A stretch of DNA of 64,000 nt from Deltaproteobacteria bacterium (GTDB lineage Bacteria > Bdellovibrionota_B > Oligoflexia > Oligoflexales > Bog-1112). Below the pieces are notes generated by a model. That model ran no database searches. It was not told the origin of the DNA and saw only the letters and a list, made by a program, of their open reading frames with translations. Position numbers and translations under genes: made by a program. The DNA lies in NCBI GenBank assembly GCA_020635195.1, contig JACKAG010000002.1, positions 62,001 to 126,000 on the forward strand. The letters run 5' to 3'. The stretch's first letter is position 1. Every line of letters starts with the position of its first letter. This document shows, piece by piece, positions 43,200 through 52,108 of this stretch.

Positions 43200-45290
43200 A
43201 TGAAGAATTCAGAACAGGATGAAAATGCCCGTATCAGCCGCCTGAGAAATATCGGGATCATGGCACATATTGATGCAGGGAAGACGACAACGACAGAGCG
43301 AATCCTTTATTATACAGGAAAAATCCACCGGATTGGCGAAGTCCATGAAGGAACTGCGACCATGGACTGGATGGTTCAGGAGCAGGAGCGTGGTATTACG
43401 ATCACTTCTGCTGCGACGACCTGTTACTGGAAATCTCATACGATTAATATTATTGATACACCGGGACACGTCGATTTTACGGTAGAAGTTGAACGATCGC
43501 TGAGGGTTCTGGATGGGGCGGTTGCTGTTTTTGATGGTGTACATGGTGTTGAACCGCAAAGTGAGACAGTCTGGAGGCAGGCTGATCGTTATAAGGTTCC
43601 GAGAATTTGTTTCGTCAATAAACTGGATCGGATCGGCGCCAGCTTTGATGATTCTGTTGAATCAATCCGGAAGAAACTTAATGCGAACCCTGTTCCGGTA
43701 CAGCTACCGATTGGTCTGGAAGCTCAGTTTAGCGGAATTGTGGACCTGCTTTCAATGAAGGCTCTGATCTGGGAAGAGGAGAGCGAAGGAGGGCTACATT
43801 CTTTTCGTGAGGAAGAGATCCCGGAAAATCTGGCAGAGGATGCCCAGCTGGCCAGGGAGTTTTTAATTGAGGCAGTCGCGGAATGTGATGATCAGATCAT
43901 GGAAAAATTCCTTGAGGGAGATGAAATTTCGCAAGAGGCTTTAGTCGCAGGGCTGAGAAAAGGAACTATGGATTTCCGGATCGTCCCGGTGTTTTGTGGA
44001 AGTGCTTTTAAAAATAAAGGGATTCAGCCATTGCTGGATGGCATCGTGTCTTATCTGCCTTCTCCTGTCGACCTGGGGAAGGTGGAAGGGCATCATCCGG
44101 ATACACAGAAGCCTGAATTCAGGCAGCGCGTTGTGAGTGAGCCTCTTTCTGCTCTTGCCTTTAAGATGATGACAGATTCTTTTGTGGGTCATCTTTGTTA
44201 TGTCAGGATCTATTCGGGAGAAATCAGGATAGGCATGATGGTCTTTAACCCGAGGACAGGAAAAAAAGAGCGGATTCAGAAAATTCTGCATATGGAGGCA
44301 AACAGTCGTCAGGAAGTCTCCGGAGCTCAGGCTGGCGATATTGTTGCTCTTGTGGGAATGAAAGAGGTCGTGACAGGAGATACTCTCTGTGATCAGAAGG
44401 CTCCGATCGCCTTTGAGTCCATGACGTTTCCTGAACCTGTGATCAGTCTTGCGATTGAACCGAAGCGGACACAAGATTCAGTCAAACTGACAAAAGCACT
44501 GAGCCGCCTGGAAGCCGAAGATCCTTCGCTCCGCGTTCGTGAAGACCAGGAAACAGGTCAGACCCTGGTTGGAGGGATGGGAGAGCTGCATCTTGAAATT
44601 ATCGTAGACAGGCTGCGGAGGGAGTTTGCTGTAGATCTCAATACAGGAGCTCCTCAGGTTGCTTACCGGGAAAGTGTTGCTTCTGTGGCACAGGCTACGG
44701 AAGCCCTTGAAAGGGAAATTTCGGGGACACTCAGGAAAGCGGGGGTGACGATCCGGGTTGCGCCAAGTGAAGATCAGACGGCTTTGTCATTTAACTCTCT
44801 TTTAGAGAAAAGATCTGTACCAGAATCTGTTATCAACTGTATCAGAGAGAGTATTCTTGAATCTTCAGGAGCCGGAACCATTGCCGGATTTTCTATGGTC
44901 GGGCTTAAGGTCGATCTGCTTGCTGTGGATTGGGAAGAAGAACTGGCAGATGAGATCCTGTTCAGGATTGTAGCGGCGACTGCTTTCAAAAATGCTGTCA
45001 GAGCTGCAAATCCACAGTTGTATGAACCGGTGATGATGGTTGAAGTTCTGGTCCCGGAAGACTATATGTCCGGAGTCATGACAGATCTGAATTCCCGAAG
45101 GGCCAGAATAAATGCTGTGGATCATCGTGGACACTTGCAAATGATTCATGCAGAAGCTCCTCTCTCAGAGATGTTTGGTTATGCAACCAGACTGAGATCT
45201 TTGTCGCAGGGCAGAGGAACATATTCGATGGAATTCTCCCGTTATGATCAGGTCACCGCAGAAACTCTGAGCAGGTTTCGGGGGCACTGA
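43200..45290 (+). CDS. fusA: Elongation factor G-type translation GTPase with atypical domain IV
   Basis: A 696-residue EF-G-like GTPase. The G domain is normal: AHIDAGKTTTTERILYYTG, RGITITSAATTC, DTPGHVDFTVEVERSLRVLDG and NKLDR. Domains II and III follow, with the VGGMGELHLEIIVDRLRREF segment, and domain V ends with PLSEMFGYATRLRSLSQGRG-type conservation. Domain IV differs: where other EF-Gs carry the loop GGRGQYGH, this protein has SGTLRKAG (about residues 508-515), and the usual PGRGF.F segment is also changed (EDQTALSF). That loop reaches the decoding centre during translocation. It lies after rpsL-rpsG as fusA does, but is separated by a terminator and has no tuf or rpsJ behind it. It may be the sole EF-G with a divergent tip, or a paralogue of another subfamily. 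Confidence 0.9.
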   Translation: MKNSEQDENARISRLRNIGIMAHIDAGKTTTTERILYYTGKIHRIGEVHEGTATMDWMVQEQERGITITSAATTCYWKSHTINIIDTPGHVDFTVEVERSLRVLDGAVAVFDGVHGVEPQSETVWRQADRYKVPRICFVNKLDRIGASFDDSVESIRKKLNANPVPVQLPIGLEAQFSGIVDLLSMKALIWEEESEGGLHSFREEEIPENLAEDAQLAREFLIEAVAECDDQIMEKFLEGDEISQEALVAGLRKGTMDFRIVPVFCGSAFKNKGIQPLLDGIVSYLPSPVDLGKVEGHHPDTQKPEFRQRVVSEPLSALAFKMMTDSFVGHLCYVRIYSGEIRIGMMVFNPRTGKKERIQKILHMEANSRQEVSGAQAGDIVALVGMKEVVTGDTLCDQKAPIAFESMTFPEPVISLAIEPKRTQDSVKLTKALSRLEAEDPSLRVREDQETGQTLVGGMGELHLEIIVDRLRREFAVDLNTGAPQVAYRESVASVAQATEALEREISGTLRKAGVTIRVAPSEDQTALSFNSLLEKRSVPESVINCIRESILESSGAGTIAGFSMVGLKVDLLAVDWEEELADEILFRIVAATAFKNAVRAANPQLYEPVMMVEVLVPEDYMSGVMTDLNSRRARINAVDHRGHLQMIHAEAPLSEMFGYATRLRSLSQGRGTYSMEFSRYDQVTAETLSRFRGH

Positions 45291-45314
45291 GCCCTGAGTT
45301 TATCCTTTCTTATG

Positions 45315-45347
45315 GCACGACCCTTTCGTGCAGGCCCCTTTGTTTTT
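45315..45347 (+). terminator. Terminator-like hairpin after fusA
   Basis: GCACGA (45315-45320) pairs with TCGTGC (45326-45331) and is followed after 7 nt by TTTGTTTTT. Stem is short and the T-run is displaced, so termination strength is uncertain. The same bases include TGGCACG, a sigma-54 -24-like element, but the -12 element does not match. Confidence 0.4.
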
Positions 45348-45514
45348 ATGCAATTTATCTTCGTATACGGGGCTTTTACAAATCTTTGACTTTTATTTGT
45401 GAGTTCTTACACCGATGATATTCAGGTGAATGCTGCTGAATCTCCTTAAGATATAAGAGGAATTTTTTGCCGGCATCATCGTGAAACGTTCAATATCAGA
45501 GTCTGTTCCTGAGG

Positions 45515-46513
45515 ATGGGCTCTGGGCATATGAATCACCTTTATCATACGGGACCTGTAAAAATGAAAGAGATTAGCAAAACATCCTGTCAAAAAGACTG
45601 GTTTATTATCAGTTGGATGTTGATTGTTCATGTCCTTGCTTTACTGGCGCCATTCTGGTTTACATGGAGTGGCTTTTATCTGTTTTTGCTGATGTATTTT
45701 CTGACAGCATGTATCGGAATTACTCTGGGCTTTCACAGATTATTGTCACATCGCTCTTTTAAGGCGCACCCTGTGATAGAAGGATTTGTGGCACTTTGCG
45801 GGACCCTTGCCCTCCAGGGAACGGTAAAGGACTGGGTTCGTCATCATCGTTTTCATCATATGGGATCTGATACCAGAAGAGACCCGCACAATGCCAGACG
45901 AGGCTTCTGGTTCAGTCATATGGGATGGATTCTGATCAAGCAGGACGAATTTTCGGGAAAGGGAGAGGGGCAGAAATTTACCCGTGATATTCTGTCCAAC
46001 CGATGGCTGGCGTTTTTATCGAATGATCTGGTCGCAGCCGGTATTCAGATTCTTCTTGGACTGATATTTCTTTATATCGGAGGAATATCCTGGGTCTTAT
46101 GGGGGATTTTTCTTCGTTTGTTTGCTGTTTATCATGTGACATGGTTTGTTAACAGTGCGACCCACAAATGGGGCTATCGAAATTTCAGAAGTCAGGATCT
46201 TGCTGTCAATAACTGGTGGGTTGCAATACTGGCATTTGGAGAAGGCTGGCATAATAATCATCATCGTTACTCAAGGGTATGTCCGGCTGGCTTTCGCTGG
46301 TGGGAGATTGATGTGACCTGGATGCTTATCCGGGCTCTTGAAGCGATTGGTCTGGTGACTCAGGTGAATCGTTTTCCGGAGTCCGCTCGTACGGAATGTC
46401 TGCCTCTGAGGCCCTTTTCCATAACAGGATGTCCTGATTCTACTGCGGATAGTGCCTCAGCCCGGACGGAAGCGGCTCAGGCATCGGTGAGTAGCCAGGC
46501 TGTTGCCAGTTAA
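45515..46513 (+). CDS. Membrane fatty acid desaturase (delta-9 acyl type)
   Basis: A 332-residue integral-membrane desaturase. Three histidine clusters that hold the di-iron centre are present in order: HRLLSH (in GITLGFHRLLSHRSF, about residue 75), HHRFHH (WVRHHRFHHMGSDTRRDPHN, about 112) and HNNHH (FGEGWHNNHHRYS, about 248). Hydrophobic segments near residues 30-65, 175-205 and 215-235 place the active site at the cytoplasmic face. This group inserts a cis double bond at position 9 of acyl-CoA or acyl-lipid and tunes membrane fluidity. The start is uncertain: ATG at 45515 has GAGG too close, and ATG codons at 45530 and 45563 are also in frame. The last 45 residues are Ser/Ala-rich and not part of the family core. 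Not in an operon with a visible partner. Confidence 0.9.
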   Translation: MGSGHMNHLYHTGPVKMKEISKTSCQKDWFIISWMLIVHVLALLAPFWFTWSGFYLFLLMYFLTACIGITLGFHRLLSHRSFKAHPVIEGFVALCGTLALQGTVKDWVRHHRFHHMGSDTRRDPHNARRGFWFSHMGWILIKQDEFSGKGEGQKFTRDILSNRWLAFLSNDLVAAGIQILLGLIFLYIGGISWVLWGIFLRLFAVYHVTWFVNSATHKWGYRNFRSQDLAVNNWWVAILAFGEGWHNNHHRYSRVCPAGFRWWEIDVTWMLIRALEAIGLVTQVNRFPESARTECLPLRPFSITGCPDSTADSASARTEAAQASVSSQAVAS

Positions 46514-46826
46514 GCCGGATGACAGATGTAGTCAGATCTCCTGATCCTGAAAAGACATGTCCTGATTTGTCATGGCGAGTTGTGATTGCACGATATTGCT
46601 GCAATTTTGTAAAAAAGTTTTCGATCGGATCTCTTGATTTATACAGCTCTTTGTCGTAGCTTTGCTTAACTTATCAGGACTGCGTGCTCATTTTTTGCGT
46701 GCCTTGTTACTTTTCTAAATGAAAACATGAGGAAAAACCGGAATAGCTCTGGATCGTCATGATTATATTGAGATCAATGAAAATGGAATTTTCGGAAATT
46801 TTTATCCGAATGGAAAGAGTGAAAAA
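46514..46826. other. Intergenic region before the kinase-fold gene
   Basis: 313 bp, AT-richer than its surroundings. Several TATA-like stretches (near 46759 and 46635) could serve as -10 elements, but none has a convincing -35 partner. I see no hairpin terminator, repeat or additional coding region that I would defend. Confidence 0.3.
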
Positions 46827-47861
46827 GTGGAGGCTTCAGAATATGGACAGAGAATCCGTCAGTACCATAAATTACATGAAAGTTTGACGAAGAACAGTGA
46901 TGAAGAACTTTCTTCTTTGCTCGAACAATGCAGTGAATCCGCTCAGGGGATCGGGGGAAATACCTGCGCACTCGCCATTGATTCAGTGCCGGTCTTTATC
47001 AAAAGAATCCCATTAACTGACAGAGAAAAAAATGAGTATAAACAGTCAACTTTAAATTATTTTGACCTCCCTCTTTACTATCAATATGGCGTTGGCTCCA
47101 GGGGATTCGGAATATGGAGAGAGGTCAGCACTCATGTCAAATCAACACAGTGGGTCTTAAATAAAGAAAATACCCATTTCCCTCTGCTTTATCATTGGAG
47201 AATGTTACCAAGAAAATTAGCGGACCAGACTCCGGAAGATCATCAGGAAAAATTAGACAAATATGTCAGATACTGGGGGGATTCAAAATCCATAAGAAAT
47301 AAAGAAGAAGAGGTCTTTAAGGCAACTTCAGAAGTTGTTCTGTTTCTGGAGTATATCCCTGTGACCCTGCATACCTGGTTTAAAAGTAACTGGAATCATG
47401 ATAAAAAAGTGTCTGAATTCGAACAACAGATATTGTCAACCTTAGAGTTTATGCACAGCCGAGGAGTTTATCACTTTGATGGCCACTTTCATAATATTCT
47501 TACCGACGGATCGGATTTGTATATCACCGATTTTGGCTTAGCCAATGATGTCACCTTTAATCTTTCTCAGGCGGAAAGAGAGTTTCTTAAAAAGCATGAA
47601 AACTATGATGTATTTTTGAGTATGCACAGCCTTTGCTATGCTCTTCTGAGAGGATATTCTTCCGCTAACAATAAGACCTTTGATAAAGGTGAACTCCTGA
47701 AAATACTTAATGGCTCCGCTTCCTTTAAACTCTCTTTGGCTGCTGAAGAGATTATGAAAAGATGGGCTCGTCATTCGTGGGTGATATGGAATTTTCTTGA
47801 AGCTATGCGAAACGATCACGAAAAACAGGTACAATACCCCGGGGAGCTGTTGAAGCTCTAA
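46827..47861 (+). CDS. Protein-kinase-fold protein
   Basis: A 344-residue protein with the key kinase motifs: a Gly-containing strand then the Lys of VFIKR at residue 59 (ATP-anchoring position), the hinge-like VVLFLEYIP, the catalytic loop HFDGHFHN at residues 216-223 (HxDxxxxN Brenner motif) and the magnesium loop DFG at 235-237 (ITDFGLAND). These are complete, so phosphotransfer activity is plausible. From memory, a conserved family of kinase-fold proteins in actinobacteria shares YQYGVGSRGFG and the HFDxHFHN loop; this cannot be checked here. Start is GTG at 46827 after GGAAAGAG. Codon use looks more AT-rich than that of the neighbours, which together with its isolation suggests horizontal transfer. 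Substrate unknown: it may be protein or small molecule. Confidence 0.78.
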   Translation: MEASEYGQRIRQYHKLHESLTKNSDEELSSLLEQCSESAQGIGGNTCALAIDSVPVFIKRIPLTDREKNEYKQSTLNYFDLPLYYQYGVGSRGFGIWREVSTHVKSTQWVLNKENTHFPLLYHWRMLPRKLADQTPEDHQEKLDKYVRYWGDSKSIRNKEEEVFKATSEVVLFLEYIPVTLHTWFKSNWNHDKKVSEFEQQILSTLEFMHSRGVYHFDGHFHNILTDGSDLYITDFGLANDVTFNLSQAEREFLKKHENYDVFLSMHSLCYALLRGYSSANNKTFDKGELLKILNGSASFKLSLAAEEIMKRWARHSWVIWNFLEAMRNDHEKQVQYPGELLKL

Positions 47862-47893
47862 ACATCATAATCAGCTGATTTTATCGATGGGGC

Positions 47894-48295
47894 TTATCTC
47901 TTTGTCTTTTTCTGATACCATTCCTTCTCAAGAAGAGTACTCAGTCTTTTGTATGAATCTCTGATCTTCTGGAGAGATGTCTGTGCCTCAGACCATGCGA
48001 TGACATTCGATTGTTCTTCAAGCTCCTGACAAAGGTCTTTCAGCTCTACAGAGCCCAGATTTGCACAGCTGCCTTTTAGCTTGTGGGTTTCTTTTAATAA
48101 TCTTTCCCGTTCCCGATCCTGGATGGCTTCTTCTATATGATTCAGGTTTTCAGGGGAATTTTTAAAAAAGATATCGATTAATTCGCTCAGGAGGTCTTCC
48201 TCGTCGTCCTCACTGAGCTCCCGAAGGGCATTGAGTTGTTCAGCATTTATCAGATGGCTGTTCTTATCCTCCAAAATCCGGGCCTCCTGAGACAT
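47894..48295 (-). CDS. Histidine-containing phosphotransfer (Hpt) domain protein
   Basis: A 133-residue free-standing Hpt protein. The phosphorylatable His is at about residue 71 in ETHKLKGSCANLGS, with the helical neighbours LLSELIDIFFKNSPENL before and LKDLCQELEEQS after, the four-helix Hpt pattern. The C-terminal end is basic. It shuttles phosphate between a hybrid kinase and a response regulator. The kinase is not adjacent; a response regulator gene lies 124 bp upstream on the same strand and is the obvious candidate partner. ATG at 48295 has no strong Shine-Dalgarno. Confidence 0.88.
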   Translation of the reverse strand: MSQEARILEDKNSHLINAEQLNALRELSEDDEEDLLSELIDIFFKNSPENLNHIEEAIQDRERERLLKETHKLKGSCANLGSVELKDLCQELEEQSNVIAWSEAQTSLQKIRDSYKRLSTLLEKEWYQKKTKR

Positions 48296-48419
48296 AACAT
48301 GTTGACGTAAAATCGCAAATCATGAAAAATTAATCACATTTTATCTGATCTGTTTCTTTTATCTTATCATGATGCGAATGATCTTTATTGTTTATCCTTT
48401 TATGATGAATGAAGGCTGA

Positions 48420-49142
48420 TCATCTCATCTCATGATGTTCTTTCCTTTGCTCTTCTGTAACTTTCAGGGAAAATCCGGTTCCGTAAATCGTTCTGATACT
48501 GACTGAGCGACTGATGTCTTTCAGGGCTTGCCGGACCTCATGGAGCTTTCGGTTGAGAGCATTGTCACTCACGTAAATCTGTCCCCAGCACTTTCGTTTC
48601 ATAATATCTCGTGGGACAACGGTCCCATGAGCATCAAGAAGGCATCGTAGTAAATTCATCTCGGTAGGTGAGAGGTATCGCTGATGTCCTTCAGGATTGG
48701 AAATGACCCGGTGCACAAGATCGATTGAGATGTCACCAGTCTGAAGAATAGCCTGCCCTCTGCGTTTGGCCATTTCTCCCATCCGGGCCTGCATACGGGC
48801 AATCATCTCTTTTGGCTTGATTGGCTTCTGGATAAAGTCATCAGCACCAGCGGCAAGGGCGGCGCCCACCAGATTGTCATCCTGATCCCCTGTAATGACA
48901 ATAACCGGACAAAACGGCCATCTGACCTTGATTTCCTGTAGCAAATCAAGGCCATTATCATTTGTTCCCAGGTGGATATCGACAAAGACACTCAGTACGT
49001 TGAGGTTTTCCGGAAGTTCCTGGAATTCTTTTGCAGATGTCAGAAGATGAGTTTTTTTTCTGGTGCTTGCTGCAATCAGCTTTTCGATCATCGGATCATC
49101 ATCGAGAACGATGATGGTTTCATTTGTGATTCCGGAATTCAT
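48420..49142 (-). CDS. OmpR/PhoB-family response regulator
   Basis: A 240-residue regulator with a receiver domain (acidic pair in VLDDDPMI near residue 14, phospho-acceptor Asp at about 55 in VFVDIHLG, Thr in VIVITGD, Lys in FIQKPIKP) and a C-terminal winged helix (ISIDLVHRVISNPEGHQRYL then LSPTEMNLLRCLL and the recognition helix region NALNRKLHEVRQAL, ending IRTIYGTGFSLKV). An ATG at 49163 is in frame but has no Shine-Dalgarno; ATG at 49142 is preceded by AAGGACAGGAGA. No cognate histidine kinase is adjacent; the Hpt protein downstream suggests a phosphorelay. Targets unknown. Confidence 0.9.
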   Translation of the reverse strand: MNSGITNETIIVLDDDPMIEKLIAASTRKKTHLLTSAKEFQELPENLNVLSVFVDIHLGTNDNGLDLLQEIKVRWPFCPVIVITGDQDDNLVGAALAAGADDFIQKPIKPKEMIARMQARMGEMAKRRGQAILQTGDISIDLVHRVISNPEGHQRYLSPTEMNLLRCLLDAHGTVVPRDIMKRKCWGQIYVSDNALNRKLHEVRQALKDISRSVSIRTIYGTGFSLKVTEEQRKEHHEMR

Positions 49143-49267
49143 TCTCCTGTCCTTTTTCACCATGAAAGCTGACAGCTTTTTCCTGATTTCGCGGTCTTTT
49201 TTATTTCCATCTTAATGAATAGATGGAGAGGCAACAAGACAGGGCTTTAGTTTCCCAGGGGCAGGGC

Positions 49268-49314
49268 TCTGCCTGACTGAGTCCTTTCCTGACTCAGAGG
49301 TTGAATCAGGCAGA
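49268..49314. other. Nested hairpin in the 49143-49579 intergenic region
   Basis: TCTGCCTGA (49268-49276) pairs perfectly with TCAGGCAGA (49306-49314), and inside it CTGAGTC (49277-49283) pairs with GACTCAG (49291-49297). On the plus strand TTTTTT follows about 14 nt later. The 437-bp region has no gene that I would defend; the only open frame of note starts with TTG at 49333 and is probably spurious. Confidence 0.6.
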
Positions 49315-49579
49315 ATCATGTGAATCTCTTTTTTGGATGATGCAGGGCAAAAAATGTACCACTTGAGTGAGGACGCTCAAGTAATCGAAGAAATTTTACG
49401 AAGATCTGAAGGAAGGCTGTCAACAGAAAGACAGCGTTTTTGGGTGCGACAGAGTCCAGGGGGGCTAAGCTTTGATGATCAGGTACTTTATGCATCTGCT
49501 ATGGGCTTTTGCCCTGTTCTTTTTTGTCTCTTTTCCCGGAGCAGAAGGATCTGTTTCGAAAGATCAGCTGAGGCAGGAT

Positions 49580-50998
49580 TTAATAAGCATTGGGGTGGAC
49601 AAATCCACGGACAACGGTCAGAAATAAAATCCTGATATCCAGCCAGAGAGACCAGTTCTGAATGTAGTAGAGATCGCATTCAATCCTTTTGTCTATGCTG
49701 GTATCCCCTCTCCAGCCATTGATCTGTGCCCAGCCTGTCATACCCGCTTTGACTTTGTGTCTCAGCATATATCCCGGAACTTTATGGCGAAACTGATTAA
49801 CAAACACAGGCCGTTCTGGCCTTGGCCCTACGAGGGACATGTCCCCCTTGAGAACATTAAAAAGTTGTGGAAGTTCATCAAGGCTGGATTTTCGCAGGAA
49901 GGCTCCAAGGGGAGTCGCTCTCTGATCTGATTTGCTGGCCCAGACCGCTCCGGATGTCGATTCAGAATCATGTGGCATAGATCTGAATTTCATCATCGAA
50001 AACGTTTTTCCATCCAGGCCCATTCTCTGCTGTCGGTAGAGCACAGGACTTCCGGCGCTTAGTCTGATCAGTAGCGCAATCAGTAACATAAGAGGCGAAA
50101 ATATAAGAAGAGCTGTCAATGCGCCGATGATGTCGATACAGCGTTTAAGGATGGCAGAAGATCCTTCCATAGGGCTTTCGTGAATACTGATCACAGGGGT
50201 GCCTGCGATCAGGTCAATGCCGGTAGCAAATCGGGTGAGCCTGTACAAATCTGGAAGAATTCTGATATCTGTGATCTGGTCTGCAATGGCTTTCAGCTGT
50301 GTCTGCCAGCTGTCATATTGACGATAAGGAATAGCGATTAAGACGGAGTCGCATGGGTTTTCTGTCAGAAAATCGGCCCAGTTCTCCGGGATGCCACAGC
50401 TTTTAATTCCTGTTTTCTGGCAGAATTCTTTGTCGACGTCTGAATACTCCGGATCTTCTGTCAGAATCAGCTGTGATATTGTGACGTTTTCCAGATAGCT
50501 TTGCCTGATAATGTCTAAGCCTTTGTTCAGTAAGGGGCCACTTCCAATCAGTAAAAAACGACGACCCTGCGCAGATTTCCGGTAGCGGCGGAGCCACTTT
50601 CGGATAAGGCTCCTTCCGAGCAGGATCAGAGAGGGGTGCAAAACTGCGAAGAGAACAAGAGTCAGCCGGGAATAGCGATACTCATCATAAAAAAATGAAA
50701 TAGAAATAAAGAAAAGAGTTGAGATGATGCATGCCTGCAAAACATCAAGGCTTTCTGTCAGAGGACTTCGGTGTGTACCGATACGCTTGTAAAGTCCTGA
50801 AAAAGAAAACACGATAAACCAGGTCATAAGTAAAAAAGGTATCATTTTCAGATACATGATCAGATCAGGGATTCCTTTTGAGACAGGAAAGAAAGAATGA
50901 AAGCGAATGCCATAGGCTAACAGCCATCCGACGACAACAGATATCAGATCTGCCAGAGTAATCAGCCGTGTCAGAACTTTCCTGTTTTTATCAGCCAT
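49580..50998 (-). CDS. Polyprenyl-phosphate hexose-1-phosphate transferase (WcaJ/WbaP-like)
   Basis: A 472-residue initiating glycosyltransferase for exopolysaccharide or O-antigen. The N-terminal part has about four hydrophobic segments (residues 12-28, 45-68, 85-105, 112-130), a central CoA-binding-like domain with FLLIGSGPLLNKGL, a further membrane segment near 285-305 (LTALLIFSPLMLLIALLIRLS) and the catalytic C-terminus: GSPVLYRQQRMGLDGKTF, MMKFRSMP, LRKSSLDELPQLFNVLKGDM and VGPRPERP, all bacterial sugar-transferase family motifs. It adds a hexose-1-phosphate to undecaprenyl phosphate at the inner membrane. A GT4 gene lies 7 bp upstream on the same strand, so the two form an operon. Sugar identity is unknown. 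Confidence 0.92.
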   Translation of the reverse strand: MADKNRKVLTRLITLADLISVVVGWLLAYGIRFHSFFPVSKGIPDLIMYLKMIPFLLMTWFIVFSFSGLYKRIGTHRSPLTESLDVLQACIISTLFFISISFFYDEYRYSRLTLVLFAVLHPSLILLGRSLIRKWLRRYRKSAQGRRFLLIGSGPLLNKGLDIIRQSYLENVTISQLILTEDPEYSDVDKEFCQKTGIKSCGIPENWADFLTENPCDSVLIAIPYRQYDSWQTQLKAIADQITDIRILPDLYRLTRFATGIDLIAGTPVISIHESPMEGSSAILKRCIDIIGALTALLIFSPLMLLIALLIRLSAGSPVLYRQQRMGLDGKTFSMMKFRSMPHDSESTSGAVWASKSDQRATPLGAFLRKSSLDELPQLFNVLKGDMSLVGPRPERPVFVNQFRHKVPGYMLRHKVKAGMTGWAQINGWRGDTSIDKRIECDLYYIQNWSLWLDIRILFLTVVRGFVHPNAY

Positions 50999-51004
50999 CT
51001 CAGC

Positions 51005-52108
51005 TTATACCTTCTCTGATAGCAGTTGTTGTACAGATTCTCTGAATTTTTTTATAAAAATATGATGATGAAATGTTTCTGAAAATTTTCTGATAGTGGA
51101 GGCATCGTATTTTTCCGGACCGAAATTCCGGAGCGCCTGAACCCAGTCCGGAATTTCGGTCGTGTCGACAAACTCACCGGAGAGCCCTTCTTCAATAAAG
51201 TCGAGGGAACCTCCCTGTCTGAGAGCAATGACCGGGGTGCCGCAGGCCATCGCTTCGATGGCAACCATGCCAAAGTCTTCTACTCCAGGAAAGAGTAGTG
51301 CTTTTGCTCCCTGAAAGAGCTTTCTTAAACTCTCATTATCTGGAGATACAATAAATTGGGTGTGCTTTCCGCTGATTTTTTGTAAGCGTTTCAGCTCCGG
51401 ACCGGCTCCGGCAATGATCAGTTGTTGCCCCGCCTGTTCGCAGGCATGAATGACACGCCCGAAACCTTTGTAAGAGACCAGCGCACCTGCGGCAAGAAAG
51501 TAGTTTCTGCTGTGGGAGTCTGGGTTTTCCGGAGGGTGAAAGAATTCTGTATCCACCGGAGGGTGGATCACCTGACTGTCTGCTCCATAATACTTTTTGA
51601 CTCTTTTGGCGACAAATGCAGAGTTTGCGATGAATTGGTCGACTCTGTGAGAGCTGACCTGATCCCAGATGCGTAATCTGCTTCCCAGGAGATGGAATAG
51701 CAGGCTGGCAAATGGGATGCCCTGCATCTGTTTCAGATATTCGGACTTCTGGTCCCATATATAGCGCATGGGTGAATGGATATAGCAGAGGTGGCGTGCT
51801 TGTGGAGCAGGGATGACGCCTTTTGCGACACAGGATGATGTGCTGATAATAAGATCGTAGTCGTTCAGATTAAAGGCTTCAATACAGGCAGGCAGAAATG
51901 GGAGAAGGATTTTACGTATTTTTTTCAGGCGATTCAACAGGGGAGGGTAGTAAACGACTCTGTTTTTTAATGACTCTGGCAGTGATCCTGGATCATAAAA
52001 CAAAGTATAAACAGGAGCTTCAGGAAACTCTGAGGCGATGGTCTCGAGGACCTTTTCCCCTCCCCGATAACTTACAAGCCAGTCATGCACAATCGCTACT
52101 CTCACCAT
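51005..52108 (-). CDS. GT4-family glycosyltransferase
   Basis: A 367-residue GT4 enzyme: N-terminal VRVAIVHDWLVSYRGGEKVLE with its Gly-rich loop, then YIHSPMRYIWD, NSAFVAKRVKKYYG, AAGALVSYKGFGRVIHACE, IAGAGPELKRL and the donor site FPGVEDFGMVAIEAMACGTP. This is a close match to mannosyl- or glucosyltransferases beside WcaJ-type enzymes. The frame is open to 52210, but the ATG at 52108 is preceded by GAGGG and begins with the standard MVRVAIVHDW. It is followed by the sugar-phosphate transferase gene 7 bp later, forming a two-gene polysaccharide operon that is separate from the exporter operon at 3045-9244. Confidence 0.9.
   Translation of the reverse strand: MVRVAIVHDWLVSYRGGEKVLETIASEFPEAPVYTLFYDPGSLPESLKNRVVYYPPLLNRLKKIRKILLPFLPACIEAFNLNDYDLIISTSSCVAKGVIPAPQARHLCYIHSPMRYIWDQKSEYLKQMQGIPFASLLFHLLGSRLRIWDQVSSHRVDQFIANSAFVAKRVKKYYGADSQVIHPPVDTEFFHPPENPDSHSRNYFLAAGALVSYKGFGRVIHACEQAGQQLIIAGAGPELKRLQKISGKHTQFIVSPDNESLRKLFQGAKALLFPGVEDFGMVAIEAMACGTPVIALRQGGSLDFIEEGLSGEFVDTTEIPDWVQALRNFGPEKYDASTIRKFSETFHHHIFIKKFRESVQQLLSEKV

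Noticed and set aside
45313..45328. Sigma-54-type -24 element (TGGCACG) before the desaturase gene
   Set aside because: The -12 position reads TTTCG rather than TTGCA-like, and the bases are part of a hairpin after fusA.
49333..49635. A 100-residue plus-strand frame starting with TTG
   Set aside because: Weak start, no Shine-Dalgarno, no recognisable motif, and its end overlaps the sugar-phosphate transferase gene on the other strand. More likely chance than a gene.
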